DNA of 64,000 nt from contig NZ_NFKJ01000004.1 of the NCBI RefSeq assembly GCF_002160325.1, positions 124,001 to 188,000 of the forward strand. The letters run 5' to 3'. Under the pieces are notes generated by a model, which saw only the letters and a list, made by a program, of their open reading frames with translations, was not told the origin of the DNA and searched no databases. Source of the stretch: Lachnoclostridium sp. An181 (GTDB lineage Bacteria; Bacillota; Clostridia; Lachnospirales; Lachnospiraceae). This document shows positions 1 to 8,793 of the stretch, one piece after another; position 1 is the stretch's first letter, and every line of letters starts with the position of its first letter. A program made the translations under genes and the position numbers.

Positions 1-2
1 AG

Positions 3-518
3 AGCGCCCCGTTTGCCCATCCGACAAATCAAAATAAAAAAGCGGTTGGAGCGGAGTGGACCGTCAAAACAGCAACGCTTTTTAAAAATCCACAGGAGGC
101 GGGAATTTCTATGGATGAAGTATTGACGGACAATGAGACACATTATGATCTTCAGACGGGTGAGCCATCTGGAGTGGACCTTTCAAAATCTAGTTTTCTA
201 CTCTGCGATATTACGATTAAAAATATCAGCTCAGAATACATGAATATTACAGATCTTAGCCTAGTTTATCTTCCAGAGAGAGACAAAGAGTTGAAATTAG
301 TCGGACTTCCGGCTTATTTTTTTAAACCAAAAGAAGTAGAGGACAGTACAGATTATTACAATTTTAAATTGCCGGTGGACAAGACTGTGGATACCAAGGT
401 TGGATGGTGGGTAAATTTGGAAGAGTGTAAAAAAGAAAATTTATATCTCATGTTTAGTTATGGAGGAGACTCAGAGTACCAGCAATTTTGGAATTTGAAT
501 CTGCAGGGAGGGGAATGA
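3..518 (+). CDS. secreted or surface protein, partial (start lies before the window)
   Basis: The frame is open from base 3 to the TGA at 516-518, so the gene begins upstream; the ATG at 111 is internal. 171 residues are visible. The segment starting AEWTVKTATLFKN and the later NISSEYMNITDLSL resemble YTIQVLDSKLL and NVSNEHVGEQG in the protein at 2885-3472, so the two look like members of one extracytoplasmic beta-sandwich family (possibly DUF5028-like; this name is a guess). The stop overlaps the start region of the first ABC permease, so it is probably the first visible gene of that operon. Function unknown; an accessory or substrate-sensing role for the exporter is inference. Confidence 0.6.
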   Translation, partial: SAPFAHPTNQNKKAVGAEWTVKTATLFKNPQEAGISMDEVLTDNETHYDLQTGEPSGVDLSKSSFLLCDITIKNISSEYMNITDLSLVYLPERDKELKLVGLPAYFFKPKEVEDSTDYYNFKLPVDKTVDTKVGWWVNLEECKKENLYLMFSYGGDSEYQQFWNLNLQGGE

Positions 519-1375
519 TATTGAAAGAGATGTTAAAACTGGAATTTAGAAAGGCGTTGAGAAATAAATCATTCTATATTTCACTGATTATTGGATGTAT
601 CATTACTATGTTTTCGCTTGTATACAATATAGAAATTTATCAAAATGAAATTATGATGATTCAGGGAGACCGTTTAAATCCAATGTATGGAGTCCTAAGT
701 CTGTTTAATCGATGGATTGGTGGAGAACCGTTCTCTTTTGGATCATCTGCTTATTTTTTTGTTTTTCCACTATTAGTTGCAATTCCATATGGATGGTCTT
801 ATTGTGAAGAAAAGCAGAGTGGTTACACAAGGCTTGTGACAGTATATTCCGGGAAAAAGGCTTACTTTTTGGCTAAGTATGCAGCTGTATTTTTGAGTGG
901 TGCTTTGGCCATGGTGCTTCCGCTAGTATTCAATTTTCTGGTATCTGCATTATTTTTTCCGGCAGTCACTCCGTCCCCATTATATTGCACGAGTAATGGA
1001 GTTTTTTACGGTTCGCTCATGTCGATGTTGTATTATTCGGCTCCATTTTTGTATGTGTTTTTTTATCTTTGTATTGATTTTGTTTTTGGAGGACTGATTG
1101 CCTGTTTAAGTTATAGTGTTTCCTGCATTGTAAAATACAAGGTAATTGTGGTGATATTACCGTTGTTTCTTTTACTGGCATTTCACTATTTGCGCCAGTT
1201 TATCTACACCTCACCGGAAGTTCATCATTACAAAGAGATTTCGCCACTGTTTTTTCTGCGACCGGTTCAAATTGTGTACCATACATCATGGACAGTGATT
1301 TTGATTGGCGCGGCGATACTGTTTTTCATTACATTTTTGAGTATTATATGGGAGTACAGACATGAAATTTATTAG
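515..1375 (+). CDS. ABC-2 type transporter permease, first subunit
   Basis: This 286-residue integral membrane protein has about six hydrophobic segments and a cytoplasmic N-terminus (EMLKLEFRKALRNKSFYISL) typical of ABC-2 type export permeases. The ATG at 515 lies only 3 bases from the GGAGG at 507-511, while the TTG at 521 has ideal spacing, so the true start may be TTG 521. The in-frame ATG at 488 lies before the ribosome site and is rejected. It overlaps the next permease by 14 bases, which suggests coupled translation. With the second permease and the ATPase at 2216 it should form one exporter. Substrate unknown. Confidence 0.75.
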   Translation: MILKEMLKLEFRKALRNKSFYISLIIGCIITMFSLVYNIEIYQNEIMMIQGDRLNPMYGVLSLFNRWIGGEPFSFGSSAYFFVFPLLVAIPYGWSYCEEKQSGYTRLVTVYSGKKAYFLAKYAAVFLSGALAMVLPLVFNFLVSALFFPAVTPSPLYCTSNGVFYGSLMSMLYYSAPFLYVFFYLCIDFVFGGLIACLSYSVSCIVKYKVIVVILPLFLLLAFHYLRQFIYTSPEVHHYKEISPLFFLRPVQIVYHTSWTVILIGAAILFFITFLSIIWEYRHEIY

Positions 1376-2204
1376 ATATTTGCGATTTGATATACAGCAG
1401 GGGATTCTTCGCAACAAAGCGCTGCTTTTCACTCCGGCAGTGATTGCGATAATCATATTTTTGGATTTTGTGGGAAAAGCACATAGATTTTTGGATGCCG
1501 GATTGATCGCAGAAGGAGTCAGCTATGGGGATTACTGCTTTTATCTGTATGGCGGCATGTATGAATACATTCCAGATGTTGCAAACGCATTTCGGTTTCC
1601 GGTTGTCTGGATCACGGTATTTCTGGTTATTCCATTTCTGCTTTTAAATTATCCGTTTAAGGATCTATTTGGGGCAGGGCAGCAAATCCTTGTACGATCC
1701 GGAAGACGTACTGCATGGTGGATGTCAAAATGCTGCTGGAATATTTTAGGAACAATCTTATATCATCTGATTATGCAATTGACCGCTCTTGCGTTGTTTG
1801 GTGTTTTGAGGATGGAGATCTCGAACCGGATCCATATGGACTTTATTCGGCTGGCGTTTCAGATTGGGCATCAGGAGGTATGGGAGCAATCTATATTGCC
1901 TTTTGCAGTGGCTTTTTTGCCAATCCTGGTATCAGTCAGCATCAATATGTTTCAGATGACGCTTTCATTGTTTGTGAAACCAATCTTTGGATTTTTCACA
2001 GTGAGTCTTTTGTTCTTGGCATCCGCTTACCGTCTGTCCTCCTGGCTGATTGGTAACTATGCTATGATATACCGATATGATTGGATGTTGAAGACAGGAG
2101 TTTCCATGAAGGTTGGCGCAGGTATGGTAGCAAGTCTGTTGTTCGTGTCGGTTATTGCAGGGCTGATCCGGTTTCGGTATTATGACATATTGGAAAAGGA
2201 ATAG
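1362..2204 (+). CDS. ABC-2 type transporter permease, second subunit
   Basis: 280 residues with an N-terminal cytoplasmic stretch (RYLRFDIQQGILRNKALL) followed by about six membrane segments, the same plan as the permease just upstream. It starts inside the preceding gene (14-base overlap) and ends 11 bases before the ATPase gene. The two permeases are probably the membrane halves of a heterodimeric exporter. A 113-codon frame inside it (1715-2056) is only a shadow. Confidence 0.75.
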   Translation: MKFIRYLRFDIQQGILRNKALLFTPAVIAIIIFLDFVGKAHRFLDAGLIAEGVSYGDYCFYLYGGMYEYIPDVANAFRFPVVWITVFLVIPFLLLNYPFKDLFGAGQQILVRSGRRTAWWMSKCCWNILGTILYHLIMQLTALALFGVLRMEISNRIHMDFIRLAFQIGHQEVWEQSILPFAVAFLPILVSVSINMFQMTLSLFVKPIFGFFTVSLLFLASAYRLSSWLIGNYAMIYRYDWMLKTGVSMKVGAGMVASLLFVSVIAGLIRFRYYDILEKE

Positions 2205-2215
2205 GAGAGATTGTT

Positions 2216-2863
2216 ATGGTTGAGATTGAAGTAAATCATGTGACAAAACGAATTCATAAAAATACGGTACTTCAGGATATTAGTGCAAAAATGCACGAGG
2301 GGAGGATTTACGGACTTCAGGGAATAAATGGTTCTGGAAAGACCATGTTGATGCGTGTGATCATTGGCCTGATTCGACCTACAGAGGGAACTGTATCCAT
2401 TAATGGAGATGTTCTGGGAAAGGATATTGAGTTTCCGGAAAGTATTGGATTTCTCCTGGAAAACCCCACATTTCTGGGCCGTTATTCCGGGTTGGAAAAT
2501 TTAAAAATGCTGGCGGGAATCAAAAAGCGTATTTCTGAAGACAAAATAAGGGAAAGTATCCGGGCAGTAGGGCTGGATCCGGAAGACCGGAAAAAATACC
2601 GAAAGTATTCTCTTGGAATGAAACAGCGCCTTGGTATTGCAGCGGCTATTATGGAAGAGCCGGATATCGTAGTTCTGGATGAGCCGACAAATGCGCTGGA
2701 TGAGTCAGGAATAGGTCTTGTAAAAGAGATTTTGTTTCAGCAGAAAGAAAGGGGAGCACTTGTTATTGTTTCTTGCCATGATATCAGTATTCTAAAAGAG
2801 ATTTCGGATGAGATTTTTAAATTGGAGGAAGGTAGAGTGATCGATCATTTTTGCCCGGAGTAA
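2216..2863 (+). CDS. ABC transporter ATP-binding protein
   Basis: A 215-residue stand-alone nucleotide-binding domain. The Walker A motif is GINGSGKT near residue 39, the signature is YSLGMKQRLGIA near 135, the Walker B is DIVVLDEP near 155, and the switch histidine is in SCHD near 187. Length is normal for drug or peptide exporter ATPases. It follows the two permeases by 11 bases and is followed after 21 bases by a secreted protein. Substrate not deducible. Confidence 0.88.
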   Translation: MVEIEVNHVTKRIHKNTVLQDISAKMHEGRIYGLQGINGSGKTMLMRVIIGLIRPTEGTVSINGDVLGKDIEFPESIGFLLENPTFLGRYSGLENLKMLAGIKKRISEDKIRESIRAVGLDPEDRKKYRKYSLGMKQRLGIAAAIMEEPDIVVLDEPTNALDESGIGLVKEILFQQKERGALVIVSCHDISILKEISDEIFKLEEGRVIDHFCPE

Positions 2864-2884
2864 TGATAAAATGAGGAGGAGAGC

Positions 2885-3472
2885 ATGATGTGGAAAAAAA
2901 GAATTGGAATTGCGGCCATTGTATGCTGTCTCATTGGCATCTATGGTGCTAGAGTGTACGCAGTCAATGAAGATACGCACCTGTACCTGCCAAAACGACA
3001 GGTTTTTGAAAAAGGGGAGAAGGTTGCATTTGAAACCGATTATAATGTATCAAAAAGTGATATGGCCGAAGGATATACCATTCAGGTGCTGGATTCAAAG
3101 CTACTGTCTGCGGAGGAATTTTTTCAGGAGTATGATGCTGAAGATATGGGTATGGCTACTCATTATTATATGGTGAAGGTATGTGTGGAAAATGTCAGCA
3201 ATGAACATGTGGGTGAGCAAGGAGTTGCAACAGGAATGACTATGTTGGTTGGAACAAATTATGCGATTATTCCATCTCCGGATATGTTTCGGGCAGTGAA
3301 CCCGGATATGCCGGCGCAGTCATTTTCTCTGCAGCTTGGAACAAAGAAAGAGATATGGCTTGTATTTTCCATTATTCCCGGAAATACACCGGATTATAAG
3401 CATATAGAGGAGGATACACCGATGCTGCAGATCACACAGTATCCTAATCAAAAATTGTTGCAGATTTTATAA
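2885..3472 (+). CDS. secreted protein related to the one at the left window edge
   Basis: 195 residues with an N-terminal signal sequence or membrane anchor (basic MMWKKR, hydrophobic residues to about 20, then YGARVYAVNE). The remainder is predicted beta-rich and extracytoplasmic and resembles the partial protein at 3-518, so the exporter genes are bracketed by two members of one unnamed family. GAGGAGGAG lies just before the ATG at 2885. It is the last gene of the operon and is followed by a hairpin at 3557-3584. I do not recognise a function; a role in sensing or handling the exporter substrate is inference. Confidence 0.65.
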   Translation: MMWKKRIGIAAIVCCLIGIYGARVYAVNEDTHLYLPKRQVFEKGEKVAFETDYNVSKSDMAEGYTIQVLDSKLLSAEEFFQEYDAEDMGMATHYYMVKVCVENVSNEHVGEQGVATGMTMLVGTNYAIIPSPDMFRAVNPDMPAQSFSLQLGTKKEIWLVFSIIPGNTPDYKHIEEDTPMLQITQYPNQKLLQIL

Positions 3473-3556
3473 GAATTTGGAGTTTTGTTACTGCTCTAAA
3501 CCTTTGAAAATTGAGAAAGTCAAATAAATTGTCGGTTGAGTAAAAAGGCTGATTTT

Positions 3557-3590
3557 AGAGACACGAGATTTTTCTCGTGTCTCTTAATAT
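3557..3590 (+). terminator. hairpin, likely rho-independent terminator of the exporter operon
   Basis: A perfect 11-bp stem (AGAGACACGAG at 3557-3567 with CTCGTGTCTCT at 3574-3584) and a 6-base A/T loop. The downstream tract is only moderately T-rich, so it may act for both strands, since the gene on the other strand ends at 3743. Confidence 0.6.
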
Positions 3591-3742
3591 TTGTATTTGG
3601 AAAAACAGATAGGACTGAGATGCTGTATCTAAATTTAGAAAATAAATTTTGGAGTCAAAGGCTTTGTTGTTATATAGTGGCTATAGATTGCCGAAATGAT
3701 TGCTCCGCTTTATGTAGAAAAACGCTCTTTGAGGCATCTTGC

Positions 3743-4354
3743 CTACTCTGTAAGCTTAAAATTTTCCGCATCTGCCAAATCTTCTTTCAAATTTTCAAAG
3801 TGTTCCGACCAGGAATTTTCCACGTCCGCATCACCGGAAAGCGATTGGTTTTCTTTAAACTCTTTTTCAAGGCTTTCTACATATTTTTGGATTGGCAGAT
3901 CTTTTTTGTAAACTTCAAATTCGAATTGCCAATAAGCATCTTCATTTTCAAATTGCTGAATTGCTTTTTCGACGTCTTCTTTGTTGTCTGCGGTTTCGAT
4001 AAACTGTTTTAGCTCGTCAAGATAAGCCCAGATCTCATCGTCTGTTACAGTGTATCCATGTTTTATGGCATCCTGGAACAGGGCTTCTCTTTCAAAAACA
4101 TACTCTTTTGCCTGAAGTTCGGCATCTTGCTCGGATATTCCGGAGCGGATAAAAAATTGTTTTGCCTGATCAAATTCTGTTTGGAGAATTTCTCCATTGT
4201 GCCCAACCGCATAGATTTCTTTTGAAGTGTTTTGAGTAACACGTTTTTGAGGCTCTGTCCCGGAAGTGCGGGTTTGGACAAACACAATAATGAGCAACAG
4301 TGCCAGAAAGGCAAGAATACAGACGACAGATATCCGATATTTTTTGTTTTTCAT
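3743..4354 (-). CDS. membrane-anchored SurA/PrsA-N-like chaperone-like protein
   Basis: 203 residues. Residues 1-28 form a signal anchor (MKNKKYR then a hydrophobic run ending near VFVQTRTSG). The rest is helical and charged; the stretch around EILQTEFDQAKQFFIRSG, DAELQAKEYVFEREALFQDA and KHGYTVTDDEIWAYLDELK matches the plan of the N-terminal chaperone region of SurA/PrsA peptidyl-prolyl isomerases. No parvulin domain is visible, so it would be a chaperone-only or degenerate member. It stands alone on the minus strand, convergent with the exporter operon and divergent from the symporter gene at 4619. Client unknown. Confidence 0.6.
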   Translation of the reverse strand: MKNKKYRISVVCILAFLALLLIIVFVQTRTSGTEPQKRVTQNTSKEIYAVGHNGEILQTEFDQAKQFFIRSGISEQDAELQAKEYVFEREALFQDAIKHGYTVTDDEIWAYLDELKQFIETADNKEDVEKAIQQFENEDAYWQFEFEVYKKDLPIQKYVESLEKEFKENQSLSGDADVENSWSEHFENLKEDLADAENFKLTE

Positions 4355-4556
4355 AACTTTTCACCTCTCTCTATACAAGACCAGATAAAATGGTGCCAAT
4401 TGTGTTGTTCCCAATGTATCGTTAATTATATTATAAGGTAAATGACTTTGAAATCAATTATTATGAACTGAAAAAGAAGGATGATTTCAGAACAAATTTT
4501 TCATTGCCTGTGACAAAAATATAGAGAAAATCAATAAATATATAAAAAATATTTAT

Positions 4557-4585
4557 TTGCAATTATTTGTACAAATACTTAAAAT
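4557..4585 (+). promoter_or_regulatory. promoter of the symporter operon
   Basis: TTGCAA (4557-4562), a 17-base spacer and TAAAAT (4580-4585) form a fair vegetative promoter 33 bases before the symporter start. The surrounding 150 bases are strongly A/T-rich. Confidence 0.5.
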
Positions 4586-4618
4586 AGTACGGGCAAAAAA
4601 GGAAAGGGAGGTTTTAGA

Positions 4619-6007
4619 ATGGACGCACTTTTAAGTGTGAACTGGATAGCATTACTTGTGCTGATGATTGCGCTTTTGATGTTTAAAGTTTTGAATCGTC
4701 TGGCGTATAAAATCAACTGGACATTTGTAATTCTGATCAGTATGGTTATGGGAGCTGTGATCGGTATTGTCTTTGCTTCCGAAAATAATTCATACCTGAC
4801 ATGGCTGGGCCTGATAGGAGATATCTATGTAAATCTGATCACAGCACTTGTGGCACCGGTCATTTTGGTATCTGTTATTTCAGGGCTCATTGCACTGAAT
4901 GACAAAGAAAAAATGAAACGGATTGGAACAAAATCCGTATTCTGGCTGATGATCTCATCAGTCATTGCAGTTGTGATCACGATCTTGTTCGGGATGGCGA
5001 CGCACATTGGAAATGGTGCTGGAGCAGTATTTTCCGATATTGCAAGTGTTACGGATACAACACTGAGCGCTTATGAGGAGATGGGCACATCCCTGGACAA
5101 GATTATTTTAAGTCTGTTCCCGACAAATATTGTAGGAGATCTTGCAGCAGATAATATTGTCGCAATTATCATCATTGCAGTGGCCATTGCAGTGGCATAT
5201 GTGAATGTAGCTACGGACGAAGGAGAAGGTAAAGTAAAGGCATTTAAAGATTTTGTGGAGGCCTTCAAGAAGATCATTTTCCATGTACTTACATTTGTGA
5301 TCGATCTGACACCGTATGCAGTGCTCTGCCTGACTGCAGTTTCCGCAAGCCAGCTGCTCAGCGATAAAGATGCGCTTGTACAGCTTGTGATCCTTGTGGG
5401 GCTCATCTATATTGTATGTCTGATCCAGACATACGGTGTGAATGCACTGCTTTTGAAATTTGGGGCAAAGGTAAGTCCGCTGAAATTTTTTAAGAAAACG
5501 TTTGATGCACAGGCAACAGCATTTACTACACAGAGCAGTGTAGGAACACTTCCCATCACCATAGACAGATTGATCCGCAAGGTCGGAGTGGACGAGGAAG
5601 TTGCAAACTTTTCTGCTCCTCTTGGAACCACGATCGGAATGGCAGGATGTACGTGTATCTGGCCAATTTTGCTGGCAATGTTTTATATCAATGCCACAGG
5701 ACAAAACTGGAGTGCAAGCCAGTATCTGGTGATGTGTTTCATGTGTCTTGTACTTTCACTGGGAAGCGCAGGAATGCCGGGAATCGGAGTCGTTACAGCA
5801 GTTTCTCTGTTCAGTGCAGTGAATCTTCCGATTGCAGCTGTTGTACTTTTGATTCCGATCAATAATATTACGGATATGGTCCGTACACTGACCAACGTGG
5901 TTGGAGCCAGTGTGACTGCAACGGTTGTTGCGCGCAACACAGACCTTCTGGATGACGAAGTGTTTGAGAAAGAAGAGATGACACAGAAGAAGGAGGGACA
6001 GGCATGA
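4619..6007 (+). CDS. dicarboxylate/amino acid:cation symporter, TcyP-like
   Basis: A 462-residue polytopic transporter of the DAACS (glutamate/dicarboxylate:cation symporter) family. The conserved hairpin motif FTTQSSVGTLPITI, the stretch APLGTTIGMAGC and the last-helix NNITDMVRTLTNVVG are present. The Q-S-S-V-G-T-LPI version is closer to cystine carriers of the TcyP type than to glutamate carriers, and the redox proteins just downstream fit a sulfur substrate, but that substrate is inference. GGAAAGGGAGG precedes the ATG. The last codons overlap the next gene by 4 bases (ATGA). The cytoplasmic tail is unusually acidic. Confidence 0.8.
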   Translation: MDALLSVNWIALLVLMIALLMFKVLNRLAYKINWTFVILISMVMGAVIGIVFASENNSYLTWLGLIGDIYVNLITALVAPVILVSVISGLIALNDKEKMKRIGTKSVFWLMISSVIAVVITILFGMATHIGNGAGAVFSDIASVTDTTLSAYEEMGTSLDKIILSLFPTNIVGDLAADNIVAIIIIAVAIAVAYVNVATDEGEGKVKAFKDFVEAFKKIIFHVLTFVIDLTPYAVLCLTAVSASQLLSDKDALVQLVILVGLIYIVCLIQTYGVNALLLKFGAKVSPLKFFKKTFDAQATAFTTQSSVGTLPITIDRLIRKVGVDEEVANFSAPLGTTIGMAGCTCIWPILLAMFYINATGQNWSASQYLVMCFMCLVLSLGSAGMPGIGVVTAVSLFSAVNLPIAAVVLLIPINNITDMVRTLTNVVGASVTATVVARNTDLLDDEVFEKEEMTQKKEGQA

Positions 6008-6495
6008 AAAAATCAACGATCGTCCTGATCGTGGCTGCGGTTGTTTGTCTGGGACTTTCTGCATTTTCCCTGAAAGCATCGGTTTCCAGAACAGACAAAG
6101 CGATCGCCGCAATCGGAGAGGTTACATACACGGATAAATGTAAGGAAAAAATTGACCGCGCAGTTGAATACTATAATGCGCTGGACCCGAATTTTAATCT
6201 GAAAGATAAAATTGAAAATAAGAAAGAATTTGACACAGCAAAAATTGAATACGCACGTTTGGCGATCAAAGCGGCCAGCGTGGCGGATGCAAGAAAAACA
6301 GCAGAAGGATATTCTTCGGATGATGTGAAAAAATATGTCACAGAGGCAAGGGCGGTTGTGGACAGTTATCTGACACCTGACCAGTATGCTCTTGTGGAAA
6401 ATTATGCAGATCTTACTGCATTGGAGTCTGAATACACTTCCACAGGCGGAAGCGGCGGAGGAGATTCCGAAGAAGTATCTATTCCGATGTGTTAG
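6004..6495 (+). CDS. secreted helical protein of unknown function
   Basis: 163 residues. An N-terminal signal or anchor (MKKSTIVLIVAAVVCLGLSAFSLKA) is followed by a mostly alpha-helical region and a flexible TGGSGGGDSEEVS tail ending in cysteine (IPMC). It overlaps the symporter stop by 4 bases and is followed after 21 bases by a lipoprotein gene, so the three are probably one operon. I recognise no family. A periplasm-facing partner of the symporter is possible, but only from context. Confidence 0.6.
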   Translation: MKKSTIVLIVAAVVCLGLSAFSLKASVSRTDKAIAAIGEVTYTDKCKEKIDRAVEYYNALDPNFNLKDKIENKKEFDTAKIEYARLAIKAASVADARKTAEGYSSDDVKKYVTEARAVVDSYLTPDQYALVENYADLTALESEYTSTGGSGGGDSEEVSIPMC

Positions 6496-6516
6496 GATAA
6501 CAGGAGGAGATTCAGG

Positions 6517-8031
6517 ATGAAAAGAAAATTGATCTCGGCTGTTCTTGTTGCTGCGATGACAGTCGGAATATTGGCAGGATGTGCGCTCTCCCAGAAGGAG
6601 AGCAATAGAAACGAGGCAGGCTCACAGAAAAAAGAAACGTTGGAAAGTACAAAAACACAGCTTTCCTCGCCGGATTATGATTTTGAAAAAGAATATGCTT
6701 TTGGGGACTTCAATGCACATTCCCGTGCAGATATGGAGCGCCAGGGAGGAATCGATACTTTTGAAGACAAGGAGATCGTATTCCAGGACATCAGCTATGA
6801 CCAGTTGATCTATCTTTTGCAGCAGGAGGGTAATTTTTTGATCCAGTTAAGCGGATCCTGGTGTCATAACAGCCGCGCAATGAGCCCTTCGGTAAATGCG
6901 TTTGCAAAAGAGTATGGGATTGATACTATCTATTCCTATGACTTTAATGTAGATAACGGTGAAGATGGATCCATGTTTGTGCGCATGTCAAATGAGAAAA
7001 CAACGCTCGGCACAAAATATAATTATATGTATGGTGAATTCGTGTCAAAATATCTTACCAATCTGGACGACTGGATTGCATATCCGTCTGATGATGACAC
7101 CGCTGTTTCCTACACAAATGCGCAAGGAAAGGAAGTAACGGTCGGAAGATTACAGCAGCCGTTTTTATTCCTCTACAACAAGGACAATACGGTTGACAAC
7201 AGCGGTTCCGGAAACGGCAGCAAAAAATGCCCGGTTGTCTATGCGTTTGAGGAGATGGCAGAGCGCGATTCAAAAGGGGTTTATGTAAAAGAGACTGACG
7301 ATGAGGGAAATCCGGTTCTCGATGAGGATGGAAATCCTGTGAGAAAGTACATCACAGAGGAATACAATGAACGTCTTCGCGGAATTTTCGACCACATTAA
7401 GAATAATAACCTGCAGCTTGCCCATTACACAAAAACAGACTATATGCGCCAGGCTTTCAACAGTTATGGAACGGAAATCTTTAAACCGGATGAACAAATC
7501 AATGTCTATCCGGTGACTTACCGTCAGTTAAAGTGGCTGCTTGGCGAAGATGGAAATTCCCTTGTGCTCATCGGAGGCCCGGGAAGTGAAAAGACAAGGG
7601 CAGTGATTTCCAAGATCAATCAGTATGCAGTGGAAAATCAGGTAAGGGTCTACATGTATGATCCGCAGATCGATGGCGGATATACGATAGATAAATGGGG
7701 CTATACACAGACAACAAATATTTGTGAAGAAGATTCCCCGATCATAAAAATGTACACAGACCTTGTAGATGGATATCTGACAAATCTGGAGGTCGCAAAG
7801 ACAACGGAAGACGGTGTACCGCTGATTCAGGAACCATTTTTGTTTGCATACAATAAAGATGCAGTGGATGAGGATGGATTTGCGGCGCCGATTGCAGCAT
7901 ACGCAGAGCTGCCATATACATTGGACCCGGAGACAAGACACTATATTGGCAAGGAAAAAAATCAGACTGCATGTGATGAACAGATTAAGACTGTATATGC
8001 AGGATATGCCAAGTGGGCAGGCATTGAGTAA
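6517..8031 (+). CDS. lipoprotein with two degenerate thioredoxin-like domains
   Basis: 504 residues with a lipoprotein signal whose lipobox is LAGC (lipidated Cys22). Two copies of a thioredoxin-like module follow. In the first (about 90-240) the active-site position reads SWCHNS (Cys116), so only one cysteine remains. In the second (about 330-490) the same place reads GGPGSEKT with no cysteine. Both copies later carry YLTNL and then QPFLF/EPFLF-YNKD, which shows an internal duplication. It is the third gene of the symporter operon. It is probably extracytoplasmic with a binding or scaffold role rather than a classical dithiol oxidoreductase; that is inference. Confidence 0.7.
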   Translation: MKRKLISAVLVAAMTVGILAGCALSQKESNRNEAGSQKKETLESTKTQLSSPDYDFEKEYAFGDFNAHSRADMERQGGIDTFEDKEIVFQDISYDQLIYLLQQEGNFLIQLSGSWCHNSRAMSPSVNAFAKEYGIDTIYSYDFNVDNGEDGSMFVRMSNEKTTLGTKYNYMYGEFVSKYLTNLDDWIAYPSDDDTAVSYTNAQGKEVTVGRLQQPFLFLYNKDNTVDNSGSGNGSKKCPVVYAFEEMAERDSKGVYVKETDDEGNPVLDEDGNPVRKYITEEYNERLRGIFDHIKNNNLQLAHYTKTDYMRQAFNSYGTEIFKPDEQINVYPVTYRQLKWLLGEDGNSLVLIGGPGSEKTRAVISKINQYAVENQVRVYMYDPQIDGGYTIDKWGYTQTTNICEEDSPIIKMYTDLVDGYLTNLEVAKTTEDGVPLIQEPFLFAYNKDAVDEDGFAAPIAAYAELPYTLDPETRHYIGKEKNQTACDEQIKTVYAGYAKWAGIE

Positions 8032-8047
8032 ACAATAAATACGAAGA

Positions 8048-8085
8048 CAAAGAATCTTTTGTGAGCATTCACAGAAGATTCTTTG
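8048..8085 (+). terminator. long hairpin after the double-thioredoxin gene
   Basis: A 17-bp stem with one G-T wobble (8048-8064 with 8069-8085) closed by a 4-base loop, 16 bases past the stop codon. No long T run follows, so it may also be an mRNA 3' stabiliser. Confidence 0.55.
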
Positions 8086-8256
8086 TGCTATAGGAAACTT
8101 CGATTTCCTATAGCACAAAGCCTTCCGGGAGGATGTGCACGCCGCAAAAGGGGCGTTTACCGCTCTGCGGTATTGCGGCGGCGCGCAAAGTGTAAAGCCC
8201 CTCATGAGTGAGGGGAGAGAGAGTTGAAGTGGGCTTGCCCACTTTGTTTTGTATTA
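8086..8256. repeat. palindrome-rich intergenic repeat element, long copy
   Basis: A compact, GC-rich stretch of successive inverted repeats. TGCTATAGGAAA at 8086-8097 pairs with TTTCCTATAGCA at 8104-8115. ACCGC-tct-GCGGT follows near 8159-8171, GGGGCGTTTAC can pair with GTGTAAAGCCCC, and it ends with AAGTGGGC-tt-GCCCACTT near 8228-8245. The left part (AAAGCCTTCCGGG) and the right part (GTTGAAnTGGGnTTGCCCACTTTG) recur at 44463-44516 with the middle missing, so this is a repeat family and not a unique leader. No coding potential is seen. Confidence 0.55.
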
Positions 8257-8268
8257 AGGAGTACGGTG

Positions 8269-8793
8269 ATGAGAAAAAATTGGAAAAAAAGGGCACTCTG
8301 TGCAGTCCTGTTTATACTTTGTACAGGTCTTTTGGGGTGTGGCGGCAGTTACCAGGAGCTTTCCAAAGGGGTGGATGCCCCGGATTTTACGGCAGAGCTG
8401 AACAGCCATGAAAGTTTTATTTTGTCAGAGCAGCAAGGGCGGGTGGTTCTTCTCAATTTCTGGGCGACTTGGTGCTCTCCCTGTGTGGAAGAAATGCCGG
8501 CTCTGCAGCAAATATATGATGAGTACGGAAAGCAGGTGGAAGTGATCGCAGTCAATTGTGCTGAGGACAAAAAAGTGGTGGATCGTTTTATAGAAGAAAA
8601 GGGATATACATTTCCTGTGGCATATGATGAAACAAATGAGATTGCGGAAAAATATCCAAGTGCCGGAATTCCCTATACACTTGTGATCGGAAAAGATGGA
8701 CGTGTGACAGAGGTATTTACAGGAGCGCAGAGTTCAGACGTCCAGTATAAGGCATTCCGGCGTGCCATCAAGGAGGCGGTGGAAAACTCATGA
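8269..8793 (+). CDS. TlpA/ResA-like thioredoxin lipoprotein
   Basis: 174 residues. A lipoprotein signal ends at GLLGC (Cys24). The AhpC/TSA-thioredoxin fold includes DFTAELN, LLNFWATWCSPC (redox pair Cys69/Cys72) and the cis-Pro loop GIPYTLVIGKDG. It should reduce or oxidise extracytoplasmic thiols at the membrane surface. The start at 8269 was chosen because AAGGAG lies just upstream and it gives a clean lipoprotein signal; an in-frame ATG at 8224 would add a Cys-rich leader inside the repeat. It overlaps the next small gene by 4 bases (ATGA), so the three redox genes are tightly coupled. Confidence 0.88.
   Translation: MRKNWKKRALCAVLFILCTGLLGCGGSYQELSKGVDAPDFTAELNSHESFILSEQQGRVVLLNFWATWCSPCVEEMPALQQIYDEYGKQVEVIAVNCAEDKKVVDRFIEEKGYTFPVAYDETNEIAEKYPSAGIPYTLVIGKDGRVTEVFTGAQSSDVQYKAFRRAIKEAVENS

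Noticed and set aside
3536-4012. Plus-strand frame of 158 codons
   Set aside because: It lies over the chaperone-like gene on the other strand, is rich in Phe and Cys and has no ribosome site; the minus-strand gene has a signal anchor and a coherent domain.
8224-8268. Longer start of the TlpA-like protein
   Set aside because: It would place a cysteine-rich leader inside the intergenic repeat and before the ribosome site; ATG 8269 gives a normal lipoprotein signal.
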